The translations under genes and the position numbers were made by a program. Positions 33,002-41,201 of a stretch of 43,794 nt of DNA are shown piece after piece. Position 1 is the stretch's first letter; every line of letters begins with the position of its first letter. Under the pieces are notes generated by a model, which did not search any database, had not been told where the DNA came from, and was given only the letters and a program-made list of their open reading frames with translations. This DNA comes from Actinomycetes bacterium (GTDB lineage Bacteria > Actinomycetota > Thermoleophilia > BMS3ABIN01): positions 1,400 through 45,193 of the forward strand of contig JAJYXB010000025.1 of the NCBI GenBank assembly GCA_021791195.1, in the 5' to 3' direction.

Positions 33002-33376
33002 TCAGCGGCGCACGCTGCTGGACTCGTCCTCCTGCGGCGTGTAGCGGTCGATCAGCATCTGGCGGCAGGATTCCTCACCCTGCTCGCGGTTGTACGCCTT
33101 CTCGACGGTGATCGTGCAGCGCTCCAGCGGCGGCCTGACTACCTTGACAGCGCCGAAGCCGCCCTTGCGCTTCTCCAGTTCACGAAAGCCTTCCAGGTCG
33201 ATCTCGACGCCGAAGACCTTGTAAAGGCAGCCAAAATAGGTGCTGTCATCCTCATCGTAGGAGTAGATGTACTTGCATCCGGAGTCAAAGCAGTTGGCGG
33301 GATAGATGACTTTTTCACAAAGCACCCCGCACTCCGTACACTCCAGCTCTTCGGAGAGTTCCAGAAATAAAGACAT
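33002..33376 (-). CDS. Uncharacterised cysteine-rich protein
   Basis: A 124-residue cytoplasmic protein with eight cysteines: CTEC at residues 13-16, then C20, C29, C34, C50, C88 and C104. The first half (ELECTECGVLCEKVIYPANC) looks like a zinc- or Fe-S-binding segment; the rest, with VFGVEIDLEGFRELEKRK, is mixed helix and strand. I do not recognise a family. The start has AAGGTAATAC before ATG and a promoter candidate upstream. It is divergent from nrdJ, and redox support of the reductase is possible but unproven. Confidence 0.7.
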   Translation of the reverse strand: MSLFLELSEELECTECGVLCEKVIYPANCFDSGCKYIYSYDEDDSTYFGCLYKVFGVEIDLEGFRELEKRKGGFGAVKVVRPPLERCTITVEKAYNREQGEESCRQMLIDRYTPQEDESSSVRR

Positions 33377-33463
33377 GTATTACCTTCCGTTCTCAGAACC
33401 GTCTTAGTTCCCATTGATTTCCCTGCCCGCGCGAACCTGAACGGCAACTCGTTTCTCCCGAGT

Positions 33464-33493
33464 ATTGTACTGCGTCACTGGCATTCCGGGCAA
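33464..33493 (-). promoter_or_regulatory. Candidate promoter of the Cys-rich protein gene
   Basis: On the minus strand TTGCCC (33493-33488) and TACAAT (33469-33464) are 18 bp apart, about 90 bp before the start codon. Matches are 4/6 and 5/6. The divergent nrdJ promoter was not found with confidence. Confidence 0.4.
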
Positions 33494-33570
33494 GATATTC
33501 CGGTTCAATATAACTGTATAGGGGTAGAAGAAAAATGTATTGACAGGCTGAAGCCCATCCGAAAAGCCTC

Positions 33571-35679
33571 ATGTCCACCCCGCCAATCACACAGATACGT
33601 TCGCGCGACGGGCGCCTGGCGCCGTTCGATCCCGGGAGAATCCGGCGTGCCGTTTCCCGGGCGGTGGAAGCGGTGGGAACGCGGGACGGCGCGGTCGCGG
33701 CATCGCTGGCGCAGGCGGCGATCCGGCAGCTGGAGGAAAACTATCCCGGCGGCACGCCGTCGGTGGAAGAGATCCAGGACGTCGTCGAGGATGCGCTCAT
33801 CGCCGGGGGACAGCCCCAGGTGGCCAAGGCTTACATCTCCTACCGCCGGCGCCACGCGGACATCCGCGCCGCCAAGAGATTCCTGGGCGTCACCGATGAC
33901 CTGAAGCTGCCGCTGAACTCGTTGAACGTCCTGAAGAAACGTTACCTGATCAAGGACGACGAAGGCCGGCCGGTCGAGACTCCCGGGGAGCTGTTCCGCC
34001 GCGTTGCCCGCCATGTCGCCGCCGCGGACGCGGATTACGGCGACGACGCCGGCGCCAGCGAAGAGATCTTCTACCAGGTGATGACTTCAGGTGAGTTCAT
34101 CCCCAACTCCCCCACGCTGATGAACGCGGGCACCGAACTGGGGCTGCTGTCCGCCTGCTTTGTGCTGCCGGTGCCGGATTCGATACCGGGCATCTTCGAT
34201 GCCATCAAGCACATGGCCATCATCCACCAGGCCGGCGGTGGCACCGGCTTCTCCTTCTCGCACCTGCGGCCCAAGGGCGACCGCGTCGGCTCCACCAAGG
34301 GCATCGCTTCCGGTCCGGTCAGCTTCATCGGCGTCTTCGACGCCGGCACTGAGGTGGTCAAGCAGGGCGGCCGCCGCCGCGGCGCCAACATGGGCGTGCT
34401 CAGCGTGCACCACCCGGACATCCTCGAGTTCATCAGCGCCAAGCAGCGCGAGGGCTTCCTGGCCAACTTCAACATCTCGGTGGCGGCGTCGGACGTCTTC
34501 ATGCAAGCGCTGCGCGAGGACGGCGAGTCCCAGCTTGTCAATCCACGCAACGGCAGGGTCACCGGCAGCCTGCGGGCGCGGCCGGTGATGGAAGCGATCG
34601 CCAGCAACGCCTGGCGCACGGGGGACCCGGGCATGATCTTCATCGACCGCATCAACGCGGTCAACCCCACGCCGCAGCTGGGCCCGATGGAGACCACCAA
34701 CCCCTGCGGCGAACAGCCGCTGCTGCCGTTCGAGTCGTGCAACCTGGGCTCGATCGACCTCGCCAGGCTGGTACGGAAAGGGGAGATGGACTGGCAGCGC
34801 CTCGGCGAGCTGGTTGACATAGCGGTTCACTTTTTAGACAACGTGATCGACGCCAACCGTTTCCCGCTGGACGAGATCGCACAGATGACGCGAGGCAACC
34901 GCAAGATCGGCCTCGGCGTGATGGGATTCGCTGTGGCGCTGATCCGGATGGGCATCCGCTATGATTCCGACGAGGCGCTGGCCAGGGGGGAAGAGATCAT
35001 GCGGTTCATCCAGGAGCGGGCAGTGGCCCGATCGGCACAGATCGCCGGCCGGCGCGGTTCCTTCCCCAATTTCAAAGGCAGCCGCTGGGAGCAGCAGGGT
35101 TACGCCGCCATGCGCAACTCCACCGTGACGACGGTGGCGCCCACCGGCACCATCAGCGTCATCGCCGGCGCCAGCAGCGGCATCGAACCGCTGTTTGCCA
35201 TCTCGTTCGTGCGTGATGTGATGGAGGGCACGCACTTAATGGAGACGAACGCCGAGTTCGAGCAGGTGGCACGCGAGCGCGGCTTTTACAGCGACGACCT
35301 GATGATGCGCATCGCCCGCGTGGGCTCGGTGCGGGATTTCGAGGAGATCCCCGCGGATGTCAGGAACCTGTTCCGCACTGCACTGGACATCGAGCCGCGC
35401 TGGCATGTGCGCATGCAGGCCGCTTTCCAGAAGTATGTTGACAATGCGGTCTCCAAGACGATCAACCTGCCGCGCGACGCCGGCATTGATCAGGTGCGCG
35501 AGGCGTTCATCCTGGCCTACGATCTGGGCTGCAAGGGCATCACTGTTTTCCGCTACGGCAGCAAGGAGCAGCAGGTGCTGTACCTGGCCGGCGAGATGGC
35601 CGGCGGCGAGACCACCGAGCACGTCCGCGCCAGCGCCGAATTCGCGGGCGGCTGCCCGGCGGTCGACTGCGAGTTCTAG
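33571..35679 (+). CDS. nrdJ: Adenosylcobalamin-dependent (class II) ribonucleotide reductase
   Basis: NrdJ reduces ribonucleotides to deoxyribonucleotides with a radical made from adenosylcobalamin, so oxygen is not needed. The 702-residue protein has an N-terminal ATP-cone (RSRDGRLAPFDPGRIRRAVS, residues about 8-100), SPTLMNAGTELGLLSACFVL, the radical site N377-P-C379-G-E381 in NPCGEQPLLPFESCNLGSID, and VAPTGTISVIAGASSGIEP. The C-terminus ends GGCPAVDCEF, a C-x4-C pair like the shuttle cysteines of other reductases, without the longer zinc-ribbon tail of many NrdJ proteins. The ribosome binding site before ATG is weak (AAAAGCCTC). No B12 riboswitch signature was seen upstream. Confidence 0.95.
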   Translation: MSTPPITQIRSRDGRLAPFDPGRIRRAVSRAVEAVGTRDGAVAASLAQAAIRQLEENYPGGTPSVEEIQDVVEDALIAGGQPQVAKAYISYRRRHADIRAAKRFLGVTDDLKLPLNSLNVLKKRYLIKDDEGRPVETPGELFRRVARHVAAADADYGDDAGASEEIFYQVMTSGEFIPNSPTLMNAGTELGLLSACFVLPVPDSIPGIFDAIKHMAIIHQAGGGTGFSFSHLRPKGDRVGSTKGIASGPVSFIGVFDAGTEVVKQGGRRRGANMGVLSVHHPDILEFISAKQREGFLANFNISVAASDVFMQALREDGESQLVNPRNGRVTGSLRARPVMEAIASNAWRTGDPGMIFIDRINAVNPTPQLGPMETTNPCGEQPLLPFESCNLGSIDLARLVRKGEMDWQRLGELVDIAVHFLDNVIDANRFPLDEIAQMTRGNRKIGLGVMGFAVALIRMGIRYDSDEALARGEEIMRFIQERAVARSAQIAGRRGSFPNFKGSRWEQQGYAAMRNSTVTTVAPTGTISVIAGASSGIEPLFAISFVRDVMEGTHLMETNAEFEQVARERGFYSDDLMMRIARVGSVRDFEEIPADVRNLFRTALDIEPRWHVRMQAAFQKYVDNAVSKTINLPRDAGIDQVREAFILAYDLGCKGITVFRYGSKEQQVLYLAGEMAGGETTEHVRASAEFAGGCPAVDCEF

Positions 35680-35680
35680 C

Positions 35681-35710
35681 AAAAAAATGTAAGGTGTCCC
35701 CGGTTTTAAG
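35681..35710. repeat. REP-like half element downstream of nrdJ
   Basis: AAAAAAATGTAAGGTGTCCC followed by CGGTTTTAAG begins one base after the nrdJ stop. It matches the right arm of the 32.9-kb repeat (ATGTATGGTGTCCCCG) in the same orientation. No inverted partner is nearby. Confidence 0.65.
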
Positions 35711-35719
35711 CATAACAAA

Positions 35720-35742
35720 GGCGCGGACCTAAGGTCCGCGCC
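35720..35742. terminator. Hairpin between convergent nrdJ and the LPxTG gene
   Basis: A perfect 10-bp stem, GGCGCGGACC with its complement, 3-nt loop TAA. On the minus strand TTTGTT follows, so it best serves the LPxTG gene; on the plus strand no T-run follows. Confidence 0.6.
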
Positions 35743-35768
35743 GTGGCCTTGCGTGAGATGCTACCGGG

Positions 35769-36221
35769 CTATGATTGCCGGCGCGCCCTTCTCAACAGCA
35801 CGGAAGCGGCGGCGATGCCGATCAGGCCGGAGGCGATCAGCAGGGCTACCGTCGTGCCGGTGCTGGGCAGGCTGCTGGCCTGCATCGTGGATGTCAAACG
35901 TGTGCTACAACCGAGGTTACTATAAACCGTATTGTAATCGGGCAGCACGGACTTGTAGGAACTCAGGCTGCTGAGCACCTGGCAGGCAGCGGCCAGCTGC
36001 GAATCGCTGAATCCGGAAACATTTCCGGCCGCGGCAGCGTTGTAGATGGCGATGAAGGTGTCCGGTGATATGCCAGCCTGAGCCGCCGCAACCTGCATAG
36101 CCGAGACTACTGCGGCATACTGGTTTCCCTGCGCGCCCGAGGGAAACGCCGCGAGCGCCGTACCAGTGACGAGCATCGAAATCATTAGACAGACAATCAG
36201 TAAAAATAATACACGTCTCAT
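35769..36221 (-). CDS. Small LPxTG cell-wall-anchored surface protein
   Basis: This protein of about 150 residues has a signal peptide (RRVLFLLIVCLMISMLVTGT, cleavage near ALAA) and a classical sorting signal at the C-terminus: LPSTG, a hydrophobic stretch (LLIASGLIGIAAASVLL) and RRARR. Sortase would cut after Thr and link it to peptidoglycan. The mature part of about 90 residues is Ala/Ser-rich and helical (SAMQVAAAQAGISPDTFIAI), with two cysteines, and has no recognised fold. The ATG at 36221 has AAGGGG seven bases upstream; a TTG one codon earlier is less likely. No sortase gene is in the window. Confidence 0.85.
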   Translation of the reverse strand: MRRVLFLLIVCLMISMLVTGTALAAFPSGAQGNQYAAVVSAMQVAAAQAGISPDTFIAIYNAAAAGNVSGFSDSQLAAACQVLSSLSSYKSVLPDYNTVYSNLGCSTRLTSTMQASSLPSTGTTVALLIASGLIGIAAASVLLRRARRQS

Positions 36222-36490
36222 CAAATCACCCCTTCTGAATATTTAATAATCCCATAAACAATCTGGACCTGTTTTGCCAAACCCGTGCGCAATACTCGAG
36301 AGAGTTCAATGCGCACCAGTACGTTTCCTTCCCATTATTGAAAAAAATATAACGTCTGGATAAACATTGCAAGTGAATATATTTAAGCCGCATACTTACA
36401 TTTGTTGCATTGGTTCCGGCCTCTGCCGCTGGAAATTCCGGCGCCACTGAGATATCTTGAACCCGTGCCCACCGTTCATCTTCCGGGAAT

Positions 36491-37027
36491 ATGTCTGTTA
36501 ACGGCGCAATAAGGCAGAACTTTAATAAATCTCAGCTGAAACCGACGGGCCTTGTAGCCCAGCGTGATAATCCTGGCTTCAGGCGTCACGCCGCCTGGTG
36601 CCGCTACGCGGTCGCGTCCGTTGCCATCTTTGCCGTTGTCCTGGCGCTGATCCCCTGGTATTCGCAAGAGCTACAGAATAAATCGCTGCGGCAGGCGGAG
36701 CAGGGCTTTCAGGTTGAGGCGCTGCATACCGCCCAAAGCGCCAGCGCCTGGAACCCGCTGTCGGTGAATGCGCTCATGGTGCTGGCGGGGGCTCAGCACC
36801 GGGTCGGCTACGACACTGACGCAAAAACAAGCCTGCAAAAGGCGGTCCGGATGCAACCCCTCAATTACGAGGTTTGGGAGCAGCTCGCCATCTATGAGCG
36901 CGATTACTGGCATATGCCGCAGGAGGCGCACCAGCATTTCGTCAAGGCGTCGAGCCTGAACCCCTATGATGCTGTGCTGCGCCAGGAGGCGGGCCTGCCG
37001 CCGCTGGACTCTCCGGCCGGTGGTTAA
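36491..37027 (+). CDS. Single-pass membrane protein with TPR-like C-terminus
   Basis: A 178-residue protein with a basic N-terminus, one membrane helix (VASVAIFAVVLALIPW, about residues 42-57) and a helical part resembling about two TPR units (AEQGFQVEALHTAQSASAWN; AVRMQPLNYEVWEQLAIYER; AHQHFVKASSLNPYDAVLRQ). This pattern is like the C-terminal tail of O-antigen ligase (Wzy/WaaL)-type proteins of deep actinobacteria, so it could be a truncated ligase or a small assembly factor for the neighbouring polysaccharide genes. Its stop overlaps the capD stop by 3-4 nt (convergent). The 36226-36490 gap before it is AT-rich with nothing recognisable. Confidence 0.65.
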   Translation: MSVNGAIRQNFNKSQLKPTGLVAQRDNPGFRRHAAWCRYAVASVAIFAVVLALIPWYSQELQNKSLRQAEQGFQVEALHTAQSASAWNPLSVNALMVLAGAQHRVGYDTDAKTSLQKAVRMQPLNYEVWEQLAIYERDYWHMPQEAHQHFVKASSLNPYDAVLRQEAGLPPLDSPAGG

Positions 37028-38952
37028 GCGGGCTCGGGCGCCTGCAGACCGGCCGGCGCGTTGGCGGTAAACCCCGCTGCTGCCCGGGCGTCGTCGTCGA
37101 AGTCGGTGGTCCCGACACGGCTTAAGTCAAAGGGTGCGTAAGAAGGAATCCACCGCTTGAGCATGTCCTTGACCACGTCGCACTCTCCCCGGGTGGCCGG
37201 CCCAAACAGGGATTCAAATTCGCTCAACGTGGCGCCGGCCCACGGCGCCGAGTTGATGCGGTTGATCATGGGGTGGCTGGTGATCTCGTGTGACTCGTCC
37301 CTTGCCACCAGTTGCTCGTGCAGCTTCTCCCCCGGCCTCAGGCCCGTAAAAATAACCTCCACCGGCCGCTGCGGGCTCATCATGCCGATCATCTGCCTGG
37401 CCAGGTCCACGATCCGGACCGGCTTCCCCATGTCCAGCACATAGATGGCGTTGCCATCCGGGAATGCGGCCGCCTGCAGCACCAGGTCCACTGCTTCCGA
37501 GACCAGCATGAAGTAGCGCGTCATCTCCGGATGGGTGATGGTAACAGGGCCGCCGCCACGAATCTGCTCGCGAAATATCGGCAGGACACTGCCGCGGCTG
37601 CCCAGCACGTTGCCGAACCTGACCGAGCAGAATCGGGTGGCCGGGTAGGCATCTTCCAGCTCGCCGATGATGCGCTCCCCAAGATACTTGGTTGCGCCCA
37701 TCACGTTCACCGGCTCCACCGCCTTGTCGGTGGAGATGTTGACAAAGCAGCCGGCTCCGAACCTGCCCGCCATTCTGGCCATGATCATCGTACCGCACAC
37801 GTTGTTGAGTACCGCCAGGTCCGGCTGCAGCTCCATCAGAGGCACATGCTTGTACGCGGCGGCGTGAAACACCAGCTCGGGCCGGTACTTTTCAAACAGC
37901 GCCTCCATGCGCACCTCGGACCTGATATCAGCCACGCAAATCTCGTGATTGTGAAAGAACCGCTGCATCAGTTCCTTGTGGATGTTGTAAAGTGATGACT
38001 CGTCCTGGTCCACGAGGATGATGCTGGCGGGGTTGTGGCCGCTGATCTGGTTGACCAGCTCCGAGCCGATCGAGCCGCCGGCGCCGGAAACCAGCACCCG
38101 CTGCCCCTTGATGAATTCCCTGATCTGGGTGTAATCGGTCTGCACCGGCTGGCGCCCGAGCAGGTCCTCGATCTCGACGTCGCTGATGTTGTCCACGCCG
38201 ACCTTGCCCAGATGCGTGCTCTGCAGCGGCCTCAGGGTCTTGACGGGTCTGCCGGTGCGCTGGGCCAGCTCGACGATCCGCTGGAACTCGCTCAGGGCGA
38301 CGCTGGGCATCGCGATCAGGATCTCGTCCACATCCTGCTTCTCCGCAATCTCGGCCAGGCGATCGGTAGGGCCGAAGATGGTGACGCCGTGGATCTCCAT
38401 GCCATGAAGGTCGGCATTATCATCCACCAGGGCCGCCACCTCGAACACCGAATCGGGATCCTTCTGAATGCTGCGGACGATCATCTCGCCGGCGGCGCCG
38501 GCGCCCACCACCAGCAGCCGCAGGTGCCGCTCCACTTCCCTGAGAGAGCGTTCGTAGAAAATGCGCGGATAAAACCTGACTCCCACCATCAAAATGAAAG
38601 CAATCAGCCCTCCAATTGGCACCATTACGAGAACGTGTGTAAAGGATGAGGGCATCGTGAGGCGGCCCGCCGCCAGCAAAAGCACCATAATGAGCAATGC
38701 GGCTTGCACCATCCTCACCCCCTGCTCCAGACCGACATATCGACCCACGACGCTGTACAGTCCAAACCTGATGTTGACGGCGTGATGGATGACGATCGCA
38801 ATCGGAAGAAAAATGAGGAGCTCGTGATAATAGGCCAGTGGCGCCCATCGGGCGAAAAGAACAATCGAAGCCAGAGTATAAGCATTGATGACAATGCAGG
38901 TATCGACCAAAAGTGAAAGTGGCTGTCGCCTAATCTGTCGGCTTATGATCAA
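37024..38952 (-). CDS. Membrane nucleotide-sugar 4,6-dehydratase/epimerase, CapD/PglF family
   Basis: The 642-residue protein has four N-terminal membrane helices (about residues 12-130), a first Rossmann fold (LLVVGAGAAGEMIVRSIQKD) and the catalytic extended SDR domain: VLVSGAGGSIGSELVNQISG, FHAAAYKHVPLMELQP, NISTDKAVEPVNVMGATKYL, VRFGNVLGSRGSVLPIF. This is the architecture of CapD, WbpM and PglF, which make 4-keto-6-deoxy sugars from UDP-GlcNAc for surface glycans. In the catalytic motif Thr-Asp-Lys-Ala replaces the usual SYK triad, as in this family. A TTG start at 38952 has a weak ribosome binding site. It begins the surface-polysaccharide cluster and is still GC-rich. Confidence 0.93.
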   Translation of the reverse strand: MIISRQIRRQPLSLLVDTCIVINAYTLASIVLFARWAPLAYYHELLIFLPIAIVIHHAVNIRFGLYSVVGRYVGLEQGVRMVQAALLIMVLLLAAGRLTMPSSFTHVLVMVPIGGLIAFILMVGVRFYPRIFYERSLREVERHLRLLVVGAGAAGEMIVRSIQKDPDSVFEVAALVDDNADLHGMEIHGVTIFGPTDRLAEIAEKQDVDEILIAMPSVALSEFQRIVELAQRTGRPVKTLRPLQSTHLGKVGVDNISDVEIEDLLGRQPVQTDYTQIREFIKGQRVLVSGAGGSIGSELVNQISGHNPASIILVDQDESSLYNIHKELMQRFFHNHEICVADIRSEVRMEALFEKYRPELVFHAAAYKHVPLMELQPDLAVLNNVCGTMIMARMAGRFGAGCFVNISTDKAVEPVNVMGATKYLGERIIGELEDAYPATRFCSVRFGNVLGSRGSVLPIFREQIRGGGPVTITHPEMTRYFMLVSEAVDLVLQAAAFPDGNAIYVLDMGKPVRIVDLARQMIGMMSPQRPVEVIFTGLRPGEKLHEQLVARDESHEITSHPMINRINSAPWAGATLSEFESLFGPATRGECDVVKDMLKRWIPSYAPFDLSRVGTTDFDDDARAAAGFTANAPAGLQAPEPA

Positions 38953-39225
38953 GGTTGGCTGCCCATTGTCTAAAAAAACTTATTCCTAATATGCACCCGC
39001 ATTAAAACTCAGACAAATTCCGCATCAACAAATTGCCACTGACGTTAACTCCAGACATTCTCTCTCATCAGAAAAGTTTTCATGCATTGATTTCTTAATC
39101 CTCTATTACTTTTAATAGCTTTACAACCTTCCTCCACCGTTTAAACTTCGTCCTTACGGCCAAGCCGTGCAAGCTGCCTGCGGATACCCAGAATAGAGGC
39201 GGCGATCCTTTCTCCCCGGATGTCA

Positions 39226-39324
39226 TCAACAAATTTTCGCGGTCCTTGGCCAGTCACTCGGCATCAAGACCACGTGGTACTTGCAATCCCATGCGGTGTG
39301 GCTTAAGTCTGATAAATCGTTCAT
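39226..39324 (-). mobile_element. Remnant of an IS200/IS605-type (Y1) transposase N-terminus
   Basis: A 32-codon minus-strand frame starts ATG at 39324 and reads MNDLSDLSHTAWDCKYHVVLMP before it degenerates and stops at 39226. The LSHTxWDCKYHVV start is the signature of IS200-family TnpA. The rest (HUH and Tyr motifs) is absent. In another frame, 39250-39141, IRGERIAASILGIRRQ followed by LARLG is open to a TAA but unidentified. The 413-bp gap 38953-39365 otherwise holds AT-rich sequence with no gene. Confidence 0.7.
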
Positions 39325-39365
39325 GGACAGAAAGTCGGTGCGTATGGTTTTGTGGCGCCGCGCCC

Positions 39366-40034
39366 CTAGTGCGTAACTCCACGACACACCAATACTTTAT
39401 GGAAGGTCAGCCACAGTATTTTTATGTCCATGAACAGCGAAATATTTTTCATATACTCCACATCCAATTGCACTTTCTGGGGGATAGACAACTCGTCACG
39501 CCCGTTTATTTGCGCCCAACCAGTCAAGCCAGGCACAAGCCGGTGAACTCCCGATTCAACCCGTAAAGCGATCAGGTCAACTTGATTAAACAATGCCGGC
39601 CGTGGCCCGACCAAACTCATATCACCGATCAGGATACTCCATATTTGCGGCAGCTCATCAAGACTGATCCTGCGCAGAAAGCCCCCGATAGGAGTCAGAT
39701 ATTGATCTGGCCTGCCAAGCAAATGAGTTGCCACGGCGGGTGTATAAACCCGCATGGTACGGAACTTCGGCATACGAAAAATGTAATTGTCATGCCCCAC
39801 ACGGTCTGACCAGTAAAGAACTGGCCCAGGCGAAGTCAACTTTACCAGCACACCGATCAGCAGCATCGGCACTGAAGCCAACGCCAAAACAACAATGGCT
39901 AGCGTCAAATCCAGTACCCTTTTACCAATATAGCCCGTTTCTTCACCCCGGCTCACGTCGATTTTCGAACTATCTGCCCCGCTGCGGTTGGATGCAGCGC
40001 AAGTTAACAAAATGGCGGTTCCTAGTGACTTCAA
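39366..40034 (-). CDS. Undecaprenyl-phosphate sugar phosphotransferase (WecA-unrelated, PglC/WcaJ family)
   Basis: A polyprenyl-phosphate phosphoglycosyl transferase of about 222 residues starts the lipid-linked oligosaccharide by moving a sugar-1-phosphate to undecaprenyl phosphate. It has one membrane helix ([20 protein letters not shown]), [33 protein letters not shown], and [20 protein letters not shown]. The first codon is TTG (40034), overlapping the epimerase stop (TTGA); the family normally begins closer to residue 33, so a start further in is possible. Base composition is clearly lower in GC than the core genes. Confidence 0.9.
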   Translation of the reverse strand: MKSLGTAILLTCAASNRSGADSSKIDVSRGEETGYIGKRVLDLTLAIVVLALASVPMLLIGVLVKLTSPGPVLYWSDRVGHDNYIFRMPKFRTMRVYTPAVATHLLGRPDQYLTPIGGFLRRISLDELPQIWSILIGDMSLVGPRPALFNQVDLIALRVESGVHRLVPGLTGWAQINGRDELSIPQKVQLDVEYMKNISLFMDIKILWLTFHKVLVCRGVTH

Positions 40035-40978
40035 CCCCGGCCCCGCAAAAAATGCTCCGCCGTGATACGCAACCCCTCATCAACCGAAACCGGTGGATTC
40101 CAATCCAGCATTGTACGTGCCTTCGTAATATCCACTTGCAAAGAACCACACAGTCGTTGAGCTAAAACGCTTTTACCAACTATCTTAAAACCCGCCTCAA
40201 GCAGTTTCTGAGGCACTGGCAACAACCGTGTCGGCACATTGAGCGCTGCCGCCAATCGGCGCAAAAGTTCGGTGGTGGAGAGGTCTTCCCCATCCGAAAC
40301 CAGGAATGTCTGATTTGCTGCCGCGGGGTGATCGAGGCAGGTAACGATAAAATCGAGCAGATTATAGGTTGAAACAAAACTGCGCCGATTACGAATTGCA
40401 CCCAATGGCAAAGGGTAAGATTTGCTTGTGAAATTGATTAGCTTCGCGAAATTTCCGGGGGCGCTTGGCCCATAAACCAAAGGAGCCCGGATTATAATGA
40501 TTTCCATAACTGATTTGGCAGCAATTTCCTGCAAACCCTGCTCAGCCTCGTACTTGGAAACTGAATACTCTGAATGGGGAGCAGGTTCGCTTGACTCATC
40601 AAACGGCACCCCTTGAGTCGCATGACCATTAACACCAATTGAACTCAGAAACAAAAAACGCCGGACGCCCGCTTTGACTGCCTGGCGGGCAAGGTTTAAC
40701 GTACCACCCACATTAACTGCGCGAAACTCGGCCAACGGGTTGGTGGCATCGTCGCGAATCACGTGCACGCGAGCTGCGAGGTGGACAACAGCATCTACGC
40801 CACTCAACGCATCAGCCCAGTTTATTCCCCCGTCAATTGAACCGACCATCACCGGCTCGGCACCCGCGATCAAAGGATCTACCGATCTCGTCGCCGCCTT
40901 GACGCGCCATCCTTGCTGGTACATTTCAGCACATAAGTGCCGCCCCAAGAAACCATTAGCCCCGGTAATTAGCACCAT
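40031..40978 (-). CDS. NAD-dependent nucleotide-sugar epimerase/dehydratase
   Basis: This extended SDR of about 315 residues starts MVLITGANGFLGRHL, with the NAD motif GxxGxxG, HLAARVHV, the catalytic Ser in FLFLSSIGVNG and SEYSVSKYEAEQGL (YxxxK). It is close to the proteobacterial O-antigen type (UDP-hexose 4-epimerase, WbpV/Gne-like), and probably supplies the sugar for the next transferase. I choose the ATG at 40978 because AAGGA lies four bases upstream; an ATG at 40990 is in frame but has no site. It overlaps the sugar transferase by 4 nt. Confidence 0.9.
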   Translation of the reverse strand: MVLITGANGFLGRHLCAEMYQQGWRVKAATRSVDPLIAGAEPVMVGSIDGGINWADALSGVDAVVHLAARVHVIRDDATNPLAEFRAVNVGGTLNLARQAVKAGVRRFLFLSSIGVNGHATQGVPFDESSEPAPHSEYSVSKYEAEQGLQEIAAKSVMEIIIIRAPLVYGPSAPGNFAKLINFTSKSYPLPLGAIRNRRSFVSTYNLLDFIVTCLDHPAAANQTFLVSDGEDLSTTELLRRLAAALNVPTRLLPVPQKLLEAGFKIVGKSVLAQRLCGSLQVDITKARTMLDWNPPVSVDEGLRITAEHFLRGRG

Positions 40979-41016
40979 TTTTTCCTTCATTTTTCAATGA
41001 TGAATTTAGAAAGCAT

Positions 41017-41154
41017 TTACACTGAGCGTATGGTCCAAAATAAAAAAAGCATAGTCGCCACAGATAACACCACGCGGTCAATTAATCGACGTTGCGCATT
41101 GTTGATGTATTGTAAGAGCCTGATTCTTTGAATCAGCCCCACATCACTCAGCAT
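41017..41154 (-). CDS. Possible small membrane protein or gene fragment
   Basis: A 45-codon frame with ATG (41154) reads MLSDVGLIQRIRLLQYINNA and then QRRLIDRVVLSVATMLFLF, ending WTIRSV. It has one membrane-like segment and a basic first half. No ribosome binding site is visible; the frame is open a few codons more upstream (KKALLFG). It could be the 3' fragment of a longer protein. It lies between the GT gene and the epimerase in the AT-rich gap 40991-41201. Confidence 0.3.
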   Translation of the reverse strand: MLSDVGLIQRIRLLQYINNAQRRLIDRVVLSVATMLFLFWTIRSV

Positions 41155-41201
41155 GCCAAATAAAAGAGCTTTTTTGCTTATCTAAACCTCTTCCACCAGT
41201 T

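Noticed and set aside
33377-33570. Cobalamin riboswitch upstream of nrdJ
   Set aside because: GTCACTGGC looks slightly like a B12 box, but the conserved core elements of the cobalamin aptamer are missing.
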